Program-made: the position numbers and the translations under genes
The notes under the pieces: model-generated
Told to the model about the DNA's origin: nothing
The model's input: only the letters and a program-made list of their open reading frames with translations
Database searches by the model: none
Assembly: GCA_001515955.1 (NCBI GenBank)
Contig: LOES01000214.1
Span: forward strand, 1 to 22,800
Direction: 5' to 3'
Source: Clostridia bacterium BRH_c25
GTDB lineage: Bacteria; Bacillota_A; Clostridia; Lutisporales; Lutisporaceae
DNA: 22,800 nt
Shown: one piece after another, positions 1 through 8,262 of the stretch
How positions within the stretch are numbered: position 1 is the first letter of the stretch
Layout: each line of letters starts with the position of its first letter

Positions 1-394
1 TGAGCATTACAGTATTGAATATGCCCGTTATCATGATTACAAGGGCTTTTACCAGCAGGAAATAATGCTGAGGAAGGAGCTTGGATATCCGCCCTTTTCA
101 AGCATAGCAAGTATTATGATTAGCGGGACGGTGGAGAACGAGGTTATAAAATATGCCAATGAAATCAGTCTTCTTTTAGATGAGGGTATAAAGAATTACT
201 CTGATGTAGAAAAATTAGGGCCTGCAGCAGCAATAATATCACGTATAAAAAACAGGTTCAGGTGGCAAATAGTAATTAAGAGCAAGAGTGAAGAAGTATT
301 GAGGGCTATACTGGAGGATTTATCCGGGAACTGCGGTGAAGGGCAGTATAATACAAGCATAAGTATGGATTTGAATCCTCAAAGTATGATATAG
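1..394 (+). CDS. priA: PriA primosomal helicase, C-terminal end (partial)
   Basis: The reading frame is open from the window edge (first whole codon at position 2) and ends in TAG at 392-394, so only the last ~130 residues are present. The visible part carries the PriA C-terminal signature: an RKELGYPPFS stretch (from about residue 23 of the visible part) followed by a small alpha/beta domain ending in DLNPQSMI. PriA is a 3'-5' superfamily 2 helicase that reloads the replisome at stalled or repaired forks. The helicase motifs and zinc-binding cysteines lie upstream of the window and cannot be checked. Its place directly before def and fmt matches the conserved Firmicute order, which supports the call. 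A repeat element (A) begins 7 nt after the stop. Confidence 0.9.
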   Translation, partial: EHYSIEYARYHDYKGFYQQEIMLRKELGYPPFSSIASIMISGTVENEVIKYANEISLLLDEGIKNYSDVEKLGPAAAIISRIKNRFRWQIVIKSKSEEVLRAILEDLSGNCGEGQYNTSISMDLNPQSMI

Positions 395-401
395 TAAGGA
401 T

Positions 402-480
402 AGATACGAGATACTAGTGTTAGGGTAGGGCTTCGGAGAATATTCTCACAATATGCGTAAAGCGAAACACGCAACAATTG
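402..480 (+). repeat. Composite heptad-repeat element A (between priA and def)
   Basis: After 7 nt from the priA stop come AGATACG (402-408) and AGATACT (409-415), only about two heptads here. A core GGGCTTCGGAG follows and runs into the 12-bp palindrome GAGAATATTCTC (436-447). The right module is a degenerate version of the CGAAACG/CGTAACG heptads (about 452-474) and ends in CAACAATTGTT with a T-run. It is the shortest and most degenerate of the six related elements in the window. It accounts for nearly all of the priA-def spacer. Confidence 0.7.
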
Positions 481-499
481 TTTTTTTAGGAGGAAGCAG

Positions 500-961
500 A
501 TGGCTATTAGAACTATTAGAAAAAATGGAGATGAAGTATTACGGAAGATGTCAAGAAGGGTAGATGTCGTTGATGACAGAATTCTGACATTGCTTGATGA
601 TATGAAGGATACTATGCATAAGGCTGAAGGGGTTGGCTTGGCCGCTCCTCAGGTCGGGGTATTGAGAAGAGTTGTTGTAATTGATGTCGGAGAAGGTATT
701 ATAGAGTTGATAAACCCGGTTATAGTCTATGAAAGCGGAGAGCAGCTGGAAGAGGAAGGCTGTCTCAGCATACCGGGTATAAGGGGACAAGTGAAAAGAC
801 CTGCAAAGGTAATTGTAAGGGCAATGAACAGAAAAGGCGAAACCTTTGAGATGACAGGGACAGAGCTTTTGGCAATAGCATTTTCTCATGAGATTGACCA
901 TTTGAACGGTATTCTTTTTACCGACAAAGCAATAACCAAAAGATCCGACAAGGAAGAATAA
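500..961 (+). CDS. def: Peptide deformylase
   Basis: Removes the N-formyl group from nascent proteins at the ribosome exit; an Fe/Zn metalloenzyme. All three family motifs are present in the 153-residue product. Motif 1 is GVGLAAPQ (residues 44-51, with the oxyanion-hole Q51). Motif 2 is EGCLS (86-90) with metal ligand C88. Motif 3 is HEIDH (130-134) with ligands H130 and H134 and catalytic E131. The length is normal for a short type 1/3 deformylase. The start ATG lies after the strong ribosome site TTAGGAGGAAG. fmt follows after 23 nt, so the two enzymes of the formylation cycle are almost certainly co-transcribed. Confidence 0.97.
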   Translation: MAIRTIRKNGDEVLRKMSRRVDVVDDRILTLLDDMKDTMHKAEGVGLAAPQVGVLRRVVVIDVGEGIIELINPVIVYESGEQLEEEGCLSIPGIRGQVKRPAKVIVRAMNRKGETFEMTGTELLAIAFSHEIDHLNGILFTDKAITKRSDKEE

Positions 962-984
962 GTATCGAAAGGGAAGGACAGCAG

Positions 985-1917
985 ATGAGAATAGTTTTTA
1001 TGGGGACTCCTGATTTTGCAGTTCCGTGCCTTAGGGAGCTGCTTTCGCAGAAGCATGATATTGCAGCTGTTGTCACTCAGCCGGACCGGGCAAAGGGAAG
1101 AGGCAAAAAGCTTGCACCACCTCCGGTTAAGGTACTGGCAGAAAAAGCAGGAATACCTGTATACCAGCCGGATAGAATAAAGACCAGGGAATTTACGCAG
1201 ATACTGAAGGATTTGAAGCCTGATGTCATAGTTGTAGTTGCTTTCGGACAGATGCTTTCTCAAGTGATACTTGACATACCACCTTTGGGCTGCATCAATG
1301 TTCATGGGTCCCTTCTTCCCAAATACAGAGGTGCGGCACCTATCAACTGGTGTATAATAAACGGAGAACATATGACAGGTATCACTACCATGTATATGGA
1401 CAAGGGAATTGATACAGGGGATATGATTCTGAGAAAAGAGACAGTAATAGGTGAAAATGAGACAGCAGGTGAGCTTCACGACAGGTTGATGGAGCTTGGA
1501 GCTTCAGTTTTATCAGAAACCATGGAGCTTCTGACAAAGGGAGCTTTTATGAGAATTCCACAGGATAATGCAGAGTCCACCTACGCTCCGATAATGACCA
1601 AAGCCCTTGGGAAAATTGACTGGTCAAAGGATGCTGAAGAAATCAGAAACCTGATAAGAGGTACTTATCCATGGCCGGGTGCATTCTCCGCTTACTCGGG
1701 TAAAATATTCAAGATAATGAGTGCCAACGTTTATGAGCCCGCAATGAAGCATGAAAATTGGGGAAGCATAACAAGAGTGGAAAAGGACTGCATAGTCGTG
1801 AGCTGTGGTACAGGAAGCCTCAAAATAACAGAACTGCAGTTTGAGAATGAAAAGCGCATGAGTGTAGAAGCATATCTCAGAGGACATGATATTAAAGAAG
1901 GTGTGACGCTGGGGTAA
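985..1917 (+). CDS. fmt: Methionyl-tRNA formyltransferase
   Basis: Transfers a formyl group from 10-formyltetrahydrofolate to Met-tRNA(fMet), making initiator tRNA. The 310-residue length is typical. The N-terminal Rossmann-like catalytic domain starts MRIVFMGTPDFAV. The active-site triad is visible as N105 and H107 in NVHGSLLPKYRGAAPI and D143 in GIDTGD; these align with N106, H108 and D144 of the E. coli enzyme. The C-terminal tRNA-binding OB-fold region covers roughly residues 205-310. It lies 23 nt downstream of def, the deformylase that reverses its product, as in most bacteria. Repeat element B starts 6 nt after the TAA stop. Confidence 0.97.
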   Translation: MRIVFMGTPDFAVPCLRELLSQKHDIAAVVTQPDRAKGRGKKLAPPPVKVLAEKAGIPVYQPDRIKTREFTQILKDLKPDVIVVVAFGQMLSQVILDIPPLGCINVHGSLLPKYRGAAPINWCIINGEHMTGITTMYMDKGIDTGDMILRKETVIGENETAGELHDRLMELGASVLSETMELLTKGAFMRIPQDNAESTYAPIMTKALGKIDWSKDAEEIRNLIRGTYPWPGAFSAYSGKIFKIMSANVYEPAMKHENWGSITRVEKDCIVVSCGTGSLKITELQFENEKRMSVEAYLRGHDIKEGVTLG

Positions 1918-1923
1918 GATTTC

Positions 1924-2028
1924 AGTCACTAGTCTCTGGTCGCTAGTCGCTAGAATTCGGGTAAGGCTTTGAAAGCTGGGTTATAGCACGAGCTCCGAGC
2001 CAAAATAGCGTGATACAAAACACAATTG
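1924..2028 (+). repeat. Composite heptad-repeat element B (between fmt and zinc peptidase)
   Basis: Four tandem 7-mers AGTCACT, AGTCTCT, GGTCGCT, AGTCGCT occupy 1924-1951, followed by AGAATTC (1952-1958). The core AAGGCTTTGAAAGCT, an imperfect palindrome, comes next, then GCACGAGCTC (1986-1995), which recurs exactly in element E at 16096-16105. The 3' part (about 2006-2028) is a degenerate right module ending ACACAATTGG, resembling the end of element A. The 20-mer at 1939-1958 recurs exactly at 10577-10596 in element D. Confidence 0.8.
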
Positions 2029-2096
2029 GAAAGCAAAGTCGAGCATATGAATAATTGCTATAGAAATCTAATAATTGACTGAAGGAGGAAAAAAAC

Positions 2097-2795
2097 ATGT
2101 TTGGTTACGGTTATGGTTTTGGTTTAGACCCTACTTTTATATTTTTAATACCTGCAATAATACTGGCTGCATATGCACAATCCAAAGTAACCTCTACCTT
2201 CAACAAATATCTTAAAGTGAGAAACAGCTATGGACATACCGGATTTGAGGTTGCAAGGAGACTGTTGGATGCCAACGGACTTCAGGATGTGCCTGTGGAG
2301 CTTGTTGGTGGAAGGCTTTCAGACCACTATGATCCCAGAAAAAGAGTATTAAGATTGTCACAGGATGTGTATAGCAGTAATTCTCTCGCATCTGTTGGTG
2401 TAGCTGCCCATGAGTGCGGTCATGCCATTCAGCATTTGGAAGGGTATGCACCCCTAATAATCAGAAATGCTATCGCACCGGTAGCTTCCTTTGGCTCCAG
2501 GGCTGCATGGTTTTTTATAATCGGAGGATTCATTTTCAGTTGGATGAATCTAATTGATATAGGAATACTGCTTTTCTCGGCAGCAGTTGCTTTCCAGGTT
2601 ATAACTCTTCCGGTGGAATTTAATGCCAGCAGCAGAGCGGTAGCCCTTCTTGAAGGCAACGGATTGGTGCCATCCAATGAAATAGGACCGGCCAGAGAGG
2701 TTTTGAGAGCTGCTGCCCTGACTTATGTAGCTGCAACCTTTACGGCTGTCATACAGCTTGTAAGGCTTCTGGTTCTGAGAGGCAGAAGAGATTAG
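2097..2795 (+). CDS. Membrane zinc metallopeptidase, YugP family
   Basis: 232 residues with an HECGH zinc-binding/catalytic motif at 105-109. A conserved E174 in LPVEFNASSRA is the likely third zinc ligand. Hydrophobic segments occur at about 11-27, 135-152, 153-172 and near the C-terminus (about 208-226). This matches the putative neutral zinc metallopeptidase family typified by B. subtilis YugP; substrates are not established. The ATG follows a strong GAAGGAGGA site. It stands between fmt and rsmB, bounded by repeat element B upstream and a hairpin terminator downstream, so it may form its own short transcription unit. It is not part of the B. subtilis cluster at this position. Confidence 0.85.
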   Translation: MFGYGYGFGLDPTFIFLIPAIILAAYAQSKVTSTFNKYLKVRNSYGHTGFEVARRLLDANGLQDVPVELVGGRLSDHYDPRKRVLRLSQDVYSSNSLASVGVAAHECGHAIQHLEGYAPLIIRNAIAPVASFGSRAAWFFIIGGFIFSWMNLIDIGILLFSAAVAFQVITLPVEFNASSRAVALLEGNGLVPSNEIGPAREVLRAAALTYVAATFTAVIQLVRLLVLRGRRD

Positions 2796-2808
2796 GATGA
2801 TAATATTC

Positions 2809-2845
2809 AAAGCTACAGATAGTAATATGTCTATCTGTAGCTTTT
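2809..2845 (+). terminator. Rho-independent terminator after the zinc peptidase gene
   Basis: A perfect 14-bp stem (2809-2822 with 2831-2844; core GCTACAGATAG) with an 8-nt loop starts 13 nt after the stop. The T-tract is short (TTTT), so termination may be partial and rsmB may still receive read-through. Confidence 0.7.
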
Positions 2846-2881
2846 GCATTAAACTCAAATACACCTAAGGGAGCCACGGGA

Positions 2882-4228
2882 ATGAAAAATATTGATTTGG
2901 CAAGGGATGCAGCGGTAAGAATAGTATATAAGGTTCTCAGGGAGGGAGCCTATTCGAATATTGCTGTTAAGCAGGAGCTGGATGAAAGCTCAATGAAAAG
3001 GCTGGATAAAGCTCTTGTTACAGAAATAGTGAATGGAACCTTGAGAAATCTTACCCGTATTGACTGGGTAAAATCCCAGTTCACAAAAAATAGTAAAATC
3101 GAGCCTTGGATTGAGGACATTATAAGATGCGGAATATACCAGATTCTATTTCTTGACAGGGTGCCTGACTCAGCAGTATGCAATGAAAGTGCCGAATTGG
3201 CCAGAAAGCATAGTCGTGAGGGTACGGTAAAGTTTGTAAATGGGGTTCTGAGGAATATCAGCAGGAACAAAGAAAAGCTGGAGTACCCGGATAGAGAAAA
3301 GGATGCTGTCAAATATCTTTCTGTGTTTTACTCACATCCTGAATGGATGGTCAAAAAATGGGTGAAGGATTATGGAGTGGAGTTTACCGGGGAGCTTTTG
3401 AAGGCTAATAACGAAACACCGCCCTTCACAATACGGTGCAACAGGCTTAAAATAAGCAGATCGGAGCTTATCAAAATACTTACTGAAGAAAATATTGAGT
3501 GCCGGGAGGGCAGCTACAATCCTGAAGCAATTTACATAAGAGGTACTTCCTCTATTGAAGACAAGGATTCCTTCAAAAAGGGCTATTATCAGGTACAGGA
3601 TGAAAGTTCAATGCTTGTGGCTCACATTATTGACCCCAAGCCTGGTGAAATAATCCTTGATATGTGCAGCGCTCCCGGGGGGAAGACTACACATATAGCC
3701 GAGCTGATGGGAAATGAAGGGGAGATAGTGGCCAGGGATGTTCATCAGCATAAGCTGAGGCTTGTGGAGGAAAGCTGCGTAAGACTTGGAGTGAACATTG
3801 TAAGAACAGAGCTGTACAATGCAACGGATTTGGATGAGGACTCACTGGAAAAGTTCGATAAGGTTCTTTTAGATGCGCCATGCAGCGGGTTGGGGGTAAT
3901 ACGAAGGAAGCCTGACCTCAGGTGGAAGAAGGAGCCGGATAATTTCAAGGAATTGGCTAAGCTGCAGAGAGAAATGCTGGAAATTGCTTCTAAGTATGTG
4001 AAATACGGCGGCACATTAATATACAGCACCTGTACAATTAATAAAACGGAGAATATTATGGTAGTCAAGGATTTCTTGTCCCGGAATCAACAATTCCGGC
4101 TGGAGAGCTTAATAGGAAGGCTGCCTGAAAGCCTGATATGCGAAAGTGCAGAAGAGGGCTATCTGGAGCTTTTTCCGAATACTAACGGAATGGATGGATT
4201 TTTTATTGCCAGAATAGGAAAGAGGTAA
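2882..4228 (+). CDS. rsmB: 16S rRNA (cytosine-967-C5)-methyltransferase RsmB
   Basis: SAM-dependent enzyme that methylates C967 of 16S rRNA. Residues 1-130 form the NusB-like RNA-binding domain. The catalytic domain follows, with the SAM-binding motif DMCSAPGGKT (260-269). Two catalytic cysteines are visible: C334 in DAPCSG and C384 in YSTCT. 448 residues is normal for the family. The ATG lies 8 nt after AAGGGAG. The gap to rlmN is 8 nt, so the two rRNA methyltransferase genes are coupled, as in B. subtilis (yloM-yloN). Other NOL1/NOP2/Sun-family enzymes share these motifs; the NusB-like N-terminus and the locus favour RsmB. Confidence 0.95.
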   Translation: MKNIDLARDAAVRIVYKVLREGAYSNIAVKQELDESSMKRLDKALVTEIVNGTLRNLTRIDWVKSQFTKNSKIEPWIEDIIRCGIYQILFLDRVPDSAVCNESAELARKHSREGTVKFVNGVLRNISRNKEKLEYPDREKDAVKYLSVFYSHPEWMVKKWVKDYGVEFTGELLKANNETPPFTIRCNRLKISRSELIKILTEENIECREGSYNPEAIYIRGTSSIEDKDSFKKGYYQVQDESSMLVAHIIDPKPGEIILDMCSAPGGKTTHIAELMGNEGEIVARDVHQHKLRLVEESCVRLGVNIVRTELYNATDLDEDSLEKFDKVLLDAPCSGLGVIRRKPDLRWKKEPDNFKELAKLQREMLEIASKYVKYGGTLIYSTCTINKTENIMVVKDFLSRNQQFRLESLIGRLPESLICESAEEGYLELFPNTNGMDGFFIARIGKR

Positions 4229-4236
4229 TTTATAAT

Positions 4237-5271
4237 ATGCAGAGCAGAAAGAATATCAAGGATTTGGATTATGATGAGCTTTTGGCTTATGTTGAGGACA
4301 ACGGACTGCCTAAGTTTAGAGCGGGACAAATTTTTGAATGGATTTACAAGGATGTTGACTCCTTTGAGGTTATGAGCAATCTGCCCAAAAGCCTCATAGA
4401 GCTTCTAGACAGAGATTTTTATATTGGAAGAGCATGGAAAGAGACAATGCAGCACTCTAAAACGGATAACACCAGGAAGTACCTGCTTCGTTTAGAAGAC
4501 GGCAATGCTGTGGAGTGCGTACTGATGGACTACAGCTACGGCAAAACTATATGCATATCCACACAGATAGGCTGCAGAATGTCCTGTGAATTCTGTGCCT
4601 CAACGGTGGGAGGACTTATAAGGTCCATGACCAGCGGAGAAATGCTTGAAGAGGTTATGGCTGTATCCAGAGATATTGGAGAGAGGATAGGCAATATTGT
4701 ACTTATGGGTACAGGAGAGCCCTTTGACAACTATGATCAGGTTTTGAAGTTTATCAAGGTAATTAACCATGATAAAGGATTGAACATAGGCCAAAGGCAT
4801 ATAACCCTTTCAACCTCGGGCATTGTGCCGAGAATATATGATTTTGCCGATGAGAACCTTCAATGTACTCTTGCCATATCACTTCATGGGGCGGATGACG
4901 AAACACGAAGCAAAATAATGCCTGTGAACAGGAAATATAACATTGAGAAGCTAATGGAAGCATGCAAATACTATATAAAGCTGACTAACAAGAGAGTAAC
5001 CTTTGAATATGCCTTGATGAAAGACATCAATGACAGTGCTAAAGATGCCCATAAATTGGGAACACTGCTAAAAGGAATGCTTTGTCATGTCAATCTTATT
5101 CCTGTGAATAAGGTTGAGGGAAAAGAATTTGTAAAAGCGTCTAAAGACAGGATAAATTCTTTTAAGGAAGCTCTGGAAGGCTTTGGAATTGAGACAACAA
5201 TAAGGCGTGAGCTGGGCAGCGAAATAGATGCAGCCTGCGGCCAGCTCAGGCAGAAGAATATGAATAAATAA
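4237..5271 (+). CDS. rlmN: Dual-specificity 23S rRNA/tRNA adenine-C2 methyltransferase RlmN
   Basis: Radical-SAM enzyme that methylates C2 of A2503 in 23S rRNA and A37 in some tRNAs. The [4Fe-4S] motif CRMSCEFC gives C113, C117 and C120 (CxxxCxxC). GTGEP follows around residue 155. The C-terminal CGQLRQ carries C334, which corresponds to the methyl-carrying Cys355 of E. coli RlmN. The 344-residue length is typical. An N-terminal helical domain (about 1-90) binds RNA. A relative, Cfr, shares these motifs and confers ribosome-drug resistance. The housekeeping locus next to rsmB and prpC argues for RlmN, though Cfr is not excluded by motifs alone. Repeat element C begins 1 nt after the stop and probably also terminates the transcript. 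Confidence 0.95.
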   Translation: MQSRKNIKDLDYDELLAYVEDNGLPKFRAGQIFEWIYKDVDSFEVMSNLPKSLIELLDRDFYIGRAWKETMQHSKTDNTRKYLLRLEDGNAVECVLMDYSYGKTICISTQIGCRMSCEFCASTVGGLIRSMTSGEMLEEVMAVSRDIGERIGNIVLMGTGEPFDNYDQVLKFIKVINHDKGLNIGQRHITLSTSGIVPRIYDFADENLQCTLAISLHGADDETRSKIMPVNRKYNIEKLMEACKYYIKLTNKRVTFEYALMKDINDSAKDAHKLGTLLKGMLCHVNLIPVNKVEGKEFVKASKDRINSFKEALEGFGIETTIRRELGSEIDAACGQLRQKNMNK

Positions 5272-5272
5272 A

Positions 5273-5400
5273 AGATACGAGATGCGAGATGCGAGATACG
5301 AGCTTTTCAGGTAAGGCTTCGAAGCATTTTCTTATATTACTCGTATCTCGAGTCTCGTATCTCGCATCTATTTTTGGCCCACGCCAAAATAATTAATTTT
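5273..5400 (+). repeat. Composite heptad-repeat element C, large inverted repeat (between rlmN and prpC)
   Basis: Four heptads AGATACG, AGATGCG, AGATGCG, AGATACG (5273-5300) are followed by AGGTAAGGCTTCGAAGC with the 10-bp palindrome GCTTCGAAGC at 5316-5325. Four heptads in reverse complement, CTCGTAT, CTCGAGT, CTCGTAT, CTCGCAT, occupy 5340-5367. The two arrays can pair into a stem of about 30 bp with only a few mismatches, and TTTTT follows at 5371-5375. The tail GGCCCACGCC and an AT-rich TTAATTTT resemble the tail of element D. The remaining bases up to prpC (about 5401-5489) are AT-rich with nothing else I can assign. Confidence 0.85.
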
Positions 5401-5489
5401 CTTAAAGGTTTTTTTCATATTATGTCGAAATATTTTGCAGAATGAGTATAGAATGAGTAGGTTTATTGTTAAATGTTAGAGGTGATTTG

Positions 5490-6257
5490 ATGAGGTCAGT
5501 CGGTAAGACGGACATAGGTCTGGTCAGGAAAGTAAATGAAGACAGTTTTCTGTGTGAGAAGCTTAAGGGTATCGATGATTCATATTTGTACATAGTTGCC
5601 GATGGAATGGGAGGCCATAATGCCGGTGAGGTGGCAAGCTCCATGGCGGTACAGGAGGTAGCCTCCTACATAAACGATAATATAGAAACACTTAAGCTTG
5701 GGGAAAAGGAAATTCAGGATTTGATAAGAAATGCCATAGTATATGCCAATGAAAAGGTATACAAGACATCAATAATAAAAAGCAATTGTTTAGGTATGGG
5801 CACTACGCTTTCGATGGTGCTGGTAAAAGAGAACAGCATGTATATAGGACACGTAGGTGATAGCCGGATATACCTAATAAGGGAGAATGAAATAACAAGA
5901 CTTACAGAGGATCATTCTCTGGTTGCAGAGCTTATAAAGACAGGAACAATAAAACCGGAGGAAGCGAATAATCACCCACAGAAGAATGTCATTACAAAGG
6001 CACTGGGAACTGAATACACTCTGGAGCCTGATGTGAGCCGGTGCGATATGCAGCATGGTGATTTTATTTTGATTTGTACTGATGGGTTGTCAAACGTGGT
6101 ATATGAAGAGTATATGGCTGATACGGTAGTAAGTACCTCCGATTTGAATGAGGTATGCGAGCTTCTGGTCAACAAAGCCAAGGAAAAAGGCGGTTTTGAC
6201 AACATAACAGCAGTAGTTGTCCAGATGTGTAAAGGTGGTGACTATATTGGTAGGTAG
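5490..6257 (+). CDS. prpC: PP2C-family Ser/Thr protein phosphatase (PrpC/Stp)
   Basis: Mn/Mg-dependent phosphatase that opposes the PASTA kinase encoded next. Metal-binding and catalytic motifs in the 255-residue product: NEDS (16-19), VADGMGGH (36-43) with D38, GHVGDSR (120-126), CTDG (196-199) with D198, and GGFDNIT (234-240) with D237. I chose ATG at 5490 because AGAGGTGA sits just before it. The TTG 24 nt upstream in frame has no ribosome site, and the protein then begins MRSVGKTDIGLVRKVNED like homologues. Its last 11 nt overlap the start of the kinase gene, so translation of the two is coupled. Cytosolic; no membrane segment. Confidence 0.95.
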   Translation: MRSVGKTDIGLVRKVNEDSFLCEKLKGIDDSYLYIVADGMGGHNAGEVASSMAVQEVASYINDNIETLKLGEKEIQDLIRNAIVYANEKVYKTSIIKSNCLGMGTTLSMVLVKENSMYIGHVGDSRIYLIRENEITRLTEDHSLVAELIKTGTIKPEEANNHPQKNVITKALGTEYTLEPDVSRCDMQHGDFILICTDGLSNVVYEEYMADTVVSTSDLNEVCELLVNKAKEKGGFDNITAVVVQMCKGGDYIGR

Positions 6258-8232
6258 GGTATTGGGAGATAGATATGAAATAATGGAGAAAATCGGCGGC
6301 GGTGGAATGGCCTTGGTATATAAGGCAAAATGCAGGCTGTTGAATAGATTTGTGGCGGTAAAGGTTCTAAGGCCGGAATTTACCGAAGATGAGGAATTTG
6401 TCAAGAAGTTCAAGCGGGAGGCTCAATCGGCGGCAAGTCTTTCTCATCCAAATATTGTGGGAATATATGATGTAGGAACTGAAAACAACAACTACTATAT
6501 AGTTATGGAATATATAAAAGGCCAGACCCTTAAAGAGCTGATCAAGGGAAAGGGGACTCTTGGTGTTGAGTATGCAACAAATATAGCAATTCAGATATGT
6601 TATGCATTGGACCACGCCCATAAAAATCATATTGTACACAGGGATATAAAATCCCATAATATTTTAATCAGAGAAGACAATTCTGTAAAAGTAACAGATT
6701 TTGGGATTGCCAGGGCGGTGTCTTCCAGTACGATTACTAATACAGGCAATGTAATAGGTTCCGTGCACTATTTCTCCCCTGAACAGGCAAGAGGCGGCTA
6801 TACCGATGAAAAGTCCGACATATACTCTCTTGGAGTTGTGATGTATGAAATGCTTACAGGGAGACTGCCTTTTGAAGGTGAATCTCCTATTGCCGTAGCA
6901 TTGAAGCACATACAGGAAGAACCCGTACCTCCTTCAAAAGCCCATGGAAGGATACCAAAGGCTATTGAGGCAATAATACTGAAGTGTATGGAGAAGGAAG
7001 TATCAAAGAGGTATAACAGTGCTTCGGAGATTATAAATGATTTGAGACAGTCACTGGTAATGCCCAACGGAGATTTTGTAAAGAAAAACAAGTATGTAGA
7101 TGAGAATACCAGGGTACTTGAGCCTATAAAGATTATAGACAAGGATGTTGCTGCTGAAACAGAGGAAGAATCAGACGGAGGAGAAGCGAACAGAGTAGAA
7201 GCAAAGGAAGGGAAGCTGGTAATTGATGATTATTCAATAGATGCAATACCATCAATCCCGGGAGGGAATGAACAGTCTCCCCAAAAGAAAAAGAAGAATG
7301 TTGCTTTTCTTATTGCAGCGATTGTAGGAGGACTGCTGCTGGCACTGCTGGTAGGCGGCGGTATACTATTTGTTAACAGTCTCTTTACTGTAAAGGAAGT
7401 TGAAGTTCCCGACATTATGAACATGAGTGAGAACGAAGCGCGGGATGATCTGGCGGCTCTTAGCCTTATACTTGAAGTAACTGAAAGGGTGCATAATAAG
7501 GATATCCCGGAGGGAAGCGTAATAAGCCAGATCCCAAAGCCAACCGAGAAAAACAAGGTAACCAACCCTGTAAAGGCTGTTGTGAGCAAGGGACCAAGGA
7601 AGGTTGTCATACCTAATCTGGTAGGAGAAAGCTATGATAAGGTTAAAATGATACTGGAAAGAGAAAACCTGTTGGAAGGAAAGCTTGAGCAGGAGTACAG
7701 CGAATACCCCAATGGATTCGTTATAAGACAGAGCATAACTGCAGGCATCAGTGTGGATGAGGGTACTACTATAGACTATGTCATAAGCATTGGTCCGGAG
7801 AAGTTTGTAATGCCTACTTATATTGGAGCCGGTATTGAGGATGTTAAAACCGATTTGATTGTTAAAGATCTTATTTTAGGAAATATTACTTATGAGACCA
7901 ACAATGAGCATCCGGCAGAAACAGTATTGGAACAGAGCATTAAGCCGGGTACCGAGGTCAGCAGAAAGAGTGTTGTGGATTTCGTAGTTAACACTCAAAA
8001 GCAGGAGCCTGTCAGTTCCAGCTTCAAGCTCACGTTCCCGCTGCCTGGAGACCTTGAAAACATGAAAGTAACGGTATACAAGGTGCAGAGCGAAATAAGC
8101 AGCAGGATATATGAAACTATTCACAAATCAACTGACGGTCCGCTGGAGATCCCGGTAAGCGGTGAAGGCAAAGTTACCTTTGAGGTCTATATAAATGACA
8201 GTCTGTATAAAAGCGTGGTTCACACTTTCTAA
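6247..8232 (+). CDS. prkC: PASTA-domain Ser/Thr kinase (PrkC/PknB/Stk type)
   Basis: Membrane receptor kinase sensing peptidoglycan or lipid II, acting in growth, division and, in B. subtilis, spore germination. From TTG at 6247 the product is 661 residues. Kinase domain ~10-275: glycine loop GGGGMA (17-22), K39 in VAVKVL, E58, HRDIKSHN (131-138), DFG (151-153), SPEQA (177-181). A basic linker ends in KKKKN before one transmembrane helix (352-378). Three PASTA repeats follow (~384-451, 452-518, 519-586), then a ~70-residue C-terminal Ig-like tail with no other assignment. TTG 6247 is preferred because AAAGGTGGTG lies 7 nt upstream and the protein then begins MVGRVLGDRYEI as relatives do. It overlaps prpC by 11 nt. 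Confidence 0.95.
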   Translation: MVGRVLGDRYEIMEKIGGGGMALVYKAKCRLLNRFVAVKVLRPEFTEDEEFVKKFKREAQSAASLSHPNIVGIYDVGTENNNYYIVMEYIKGQTLKELIKGKGTLGVEYATNIAIQICYALDHAHKNHIVHRDIKSHNILIREDNSVKVTDFGIARAVSSSTITNTGNVIGSVHYFSPEQARGGYTDEKSDIYSLGVVMYEMLTGRLPFEGESPIAVALKHIQEEPVPPSKAHGRIPKAIEAIILKCMEKEVSKRYNSASEIINDLRQSLVMPNGDFVKKNKYVDENTRVLEPIKIIDKDVAAETEEESDGGEANRVEAKEGKLVIDDYSIDAIPSIPGGNEQSPQKKKKNVAFLIAAIVGGLLLALLVGGGILFVNSLFTVKEVEVPDIMNMSENEARDDLAALSLILEVTERVHNKDIPEGSVISQIPKPTEKNKVTNPVKAVVSKGPRKVVIPNLVGESYDKVKMILERENLLEGKLEQEYSEYPNGFVIRQSITAGISVDEGTTIDYVISIGPEKFVMPTYIGAGIEDVKTDLIVKDLILGNITYETNNEHPAETVLEQSIKPGTEVSRKSVVDFVVNTQKQEPVSSSFKLTFPLPGDLENMKVTVYKVQSEISSRIYETIHKSTDGPLEIPVSGEGKVTFEVYINDSLYKSVVHTF

Positions 8233-8262
8233 TAGGTTTATAGATTAAACAGGAGGAAATTT

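Noticed and set aside
886..1479. Long open frame on the minus strand over def/fmt (197 codons)
   Set aside because: Antisense to two well-supported genes, no ribosome site, composition unlike a real protein (rich in Cys, Tyr, Ser, His).
5273..5367. CRISPR-like array
   Set aside because: The repeats are contiguous 7-mers with no spacers and no cas genes.
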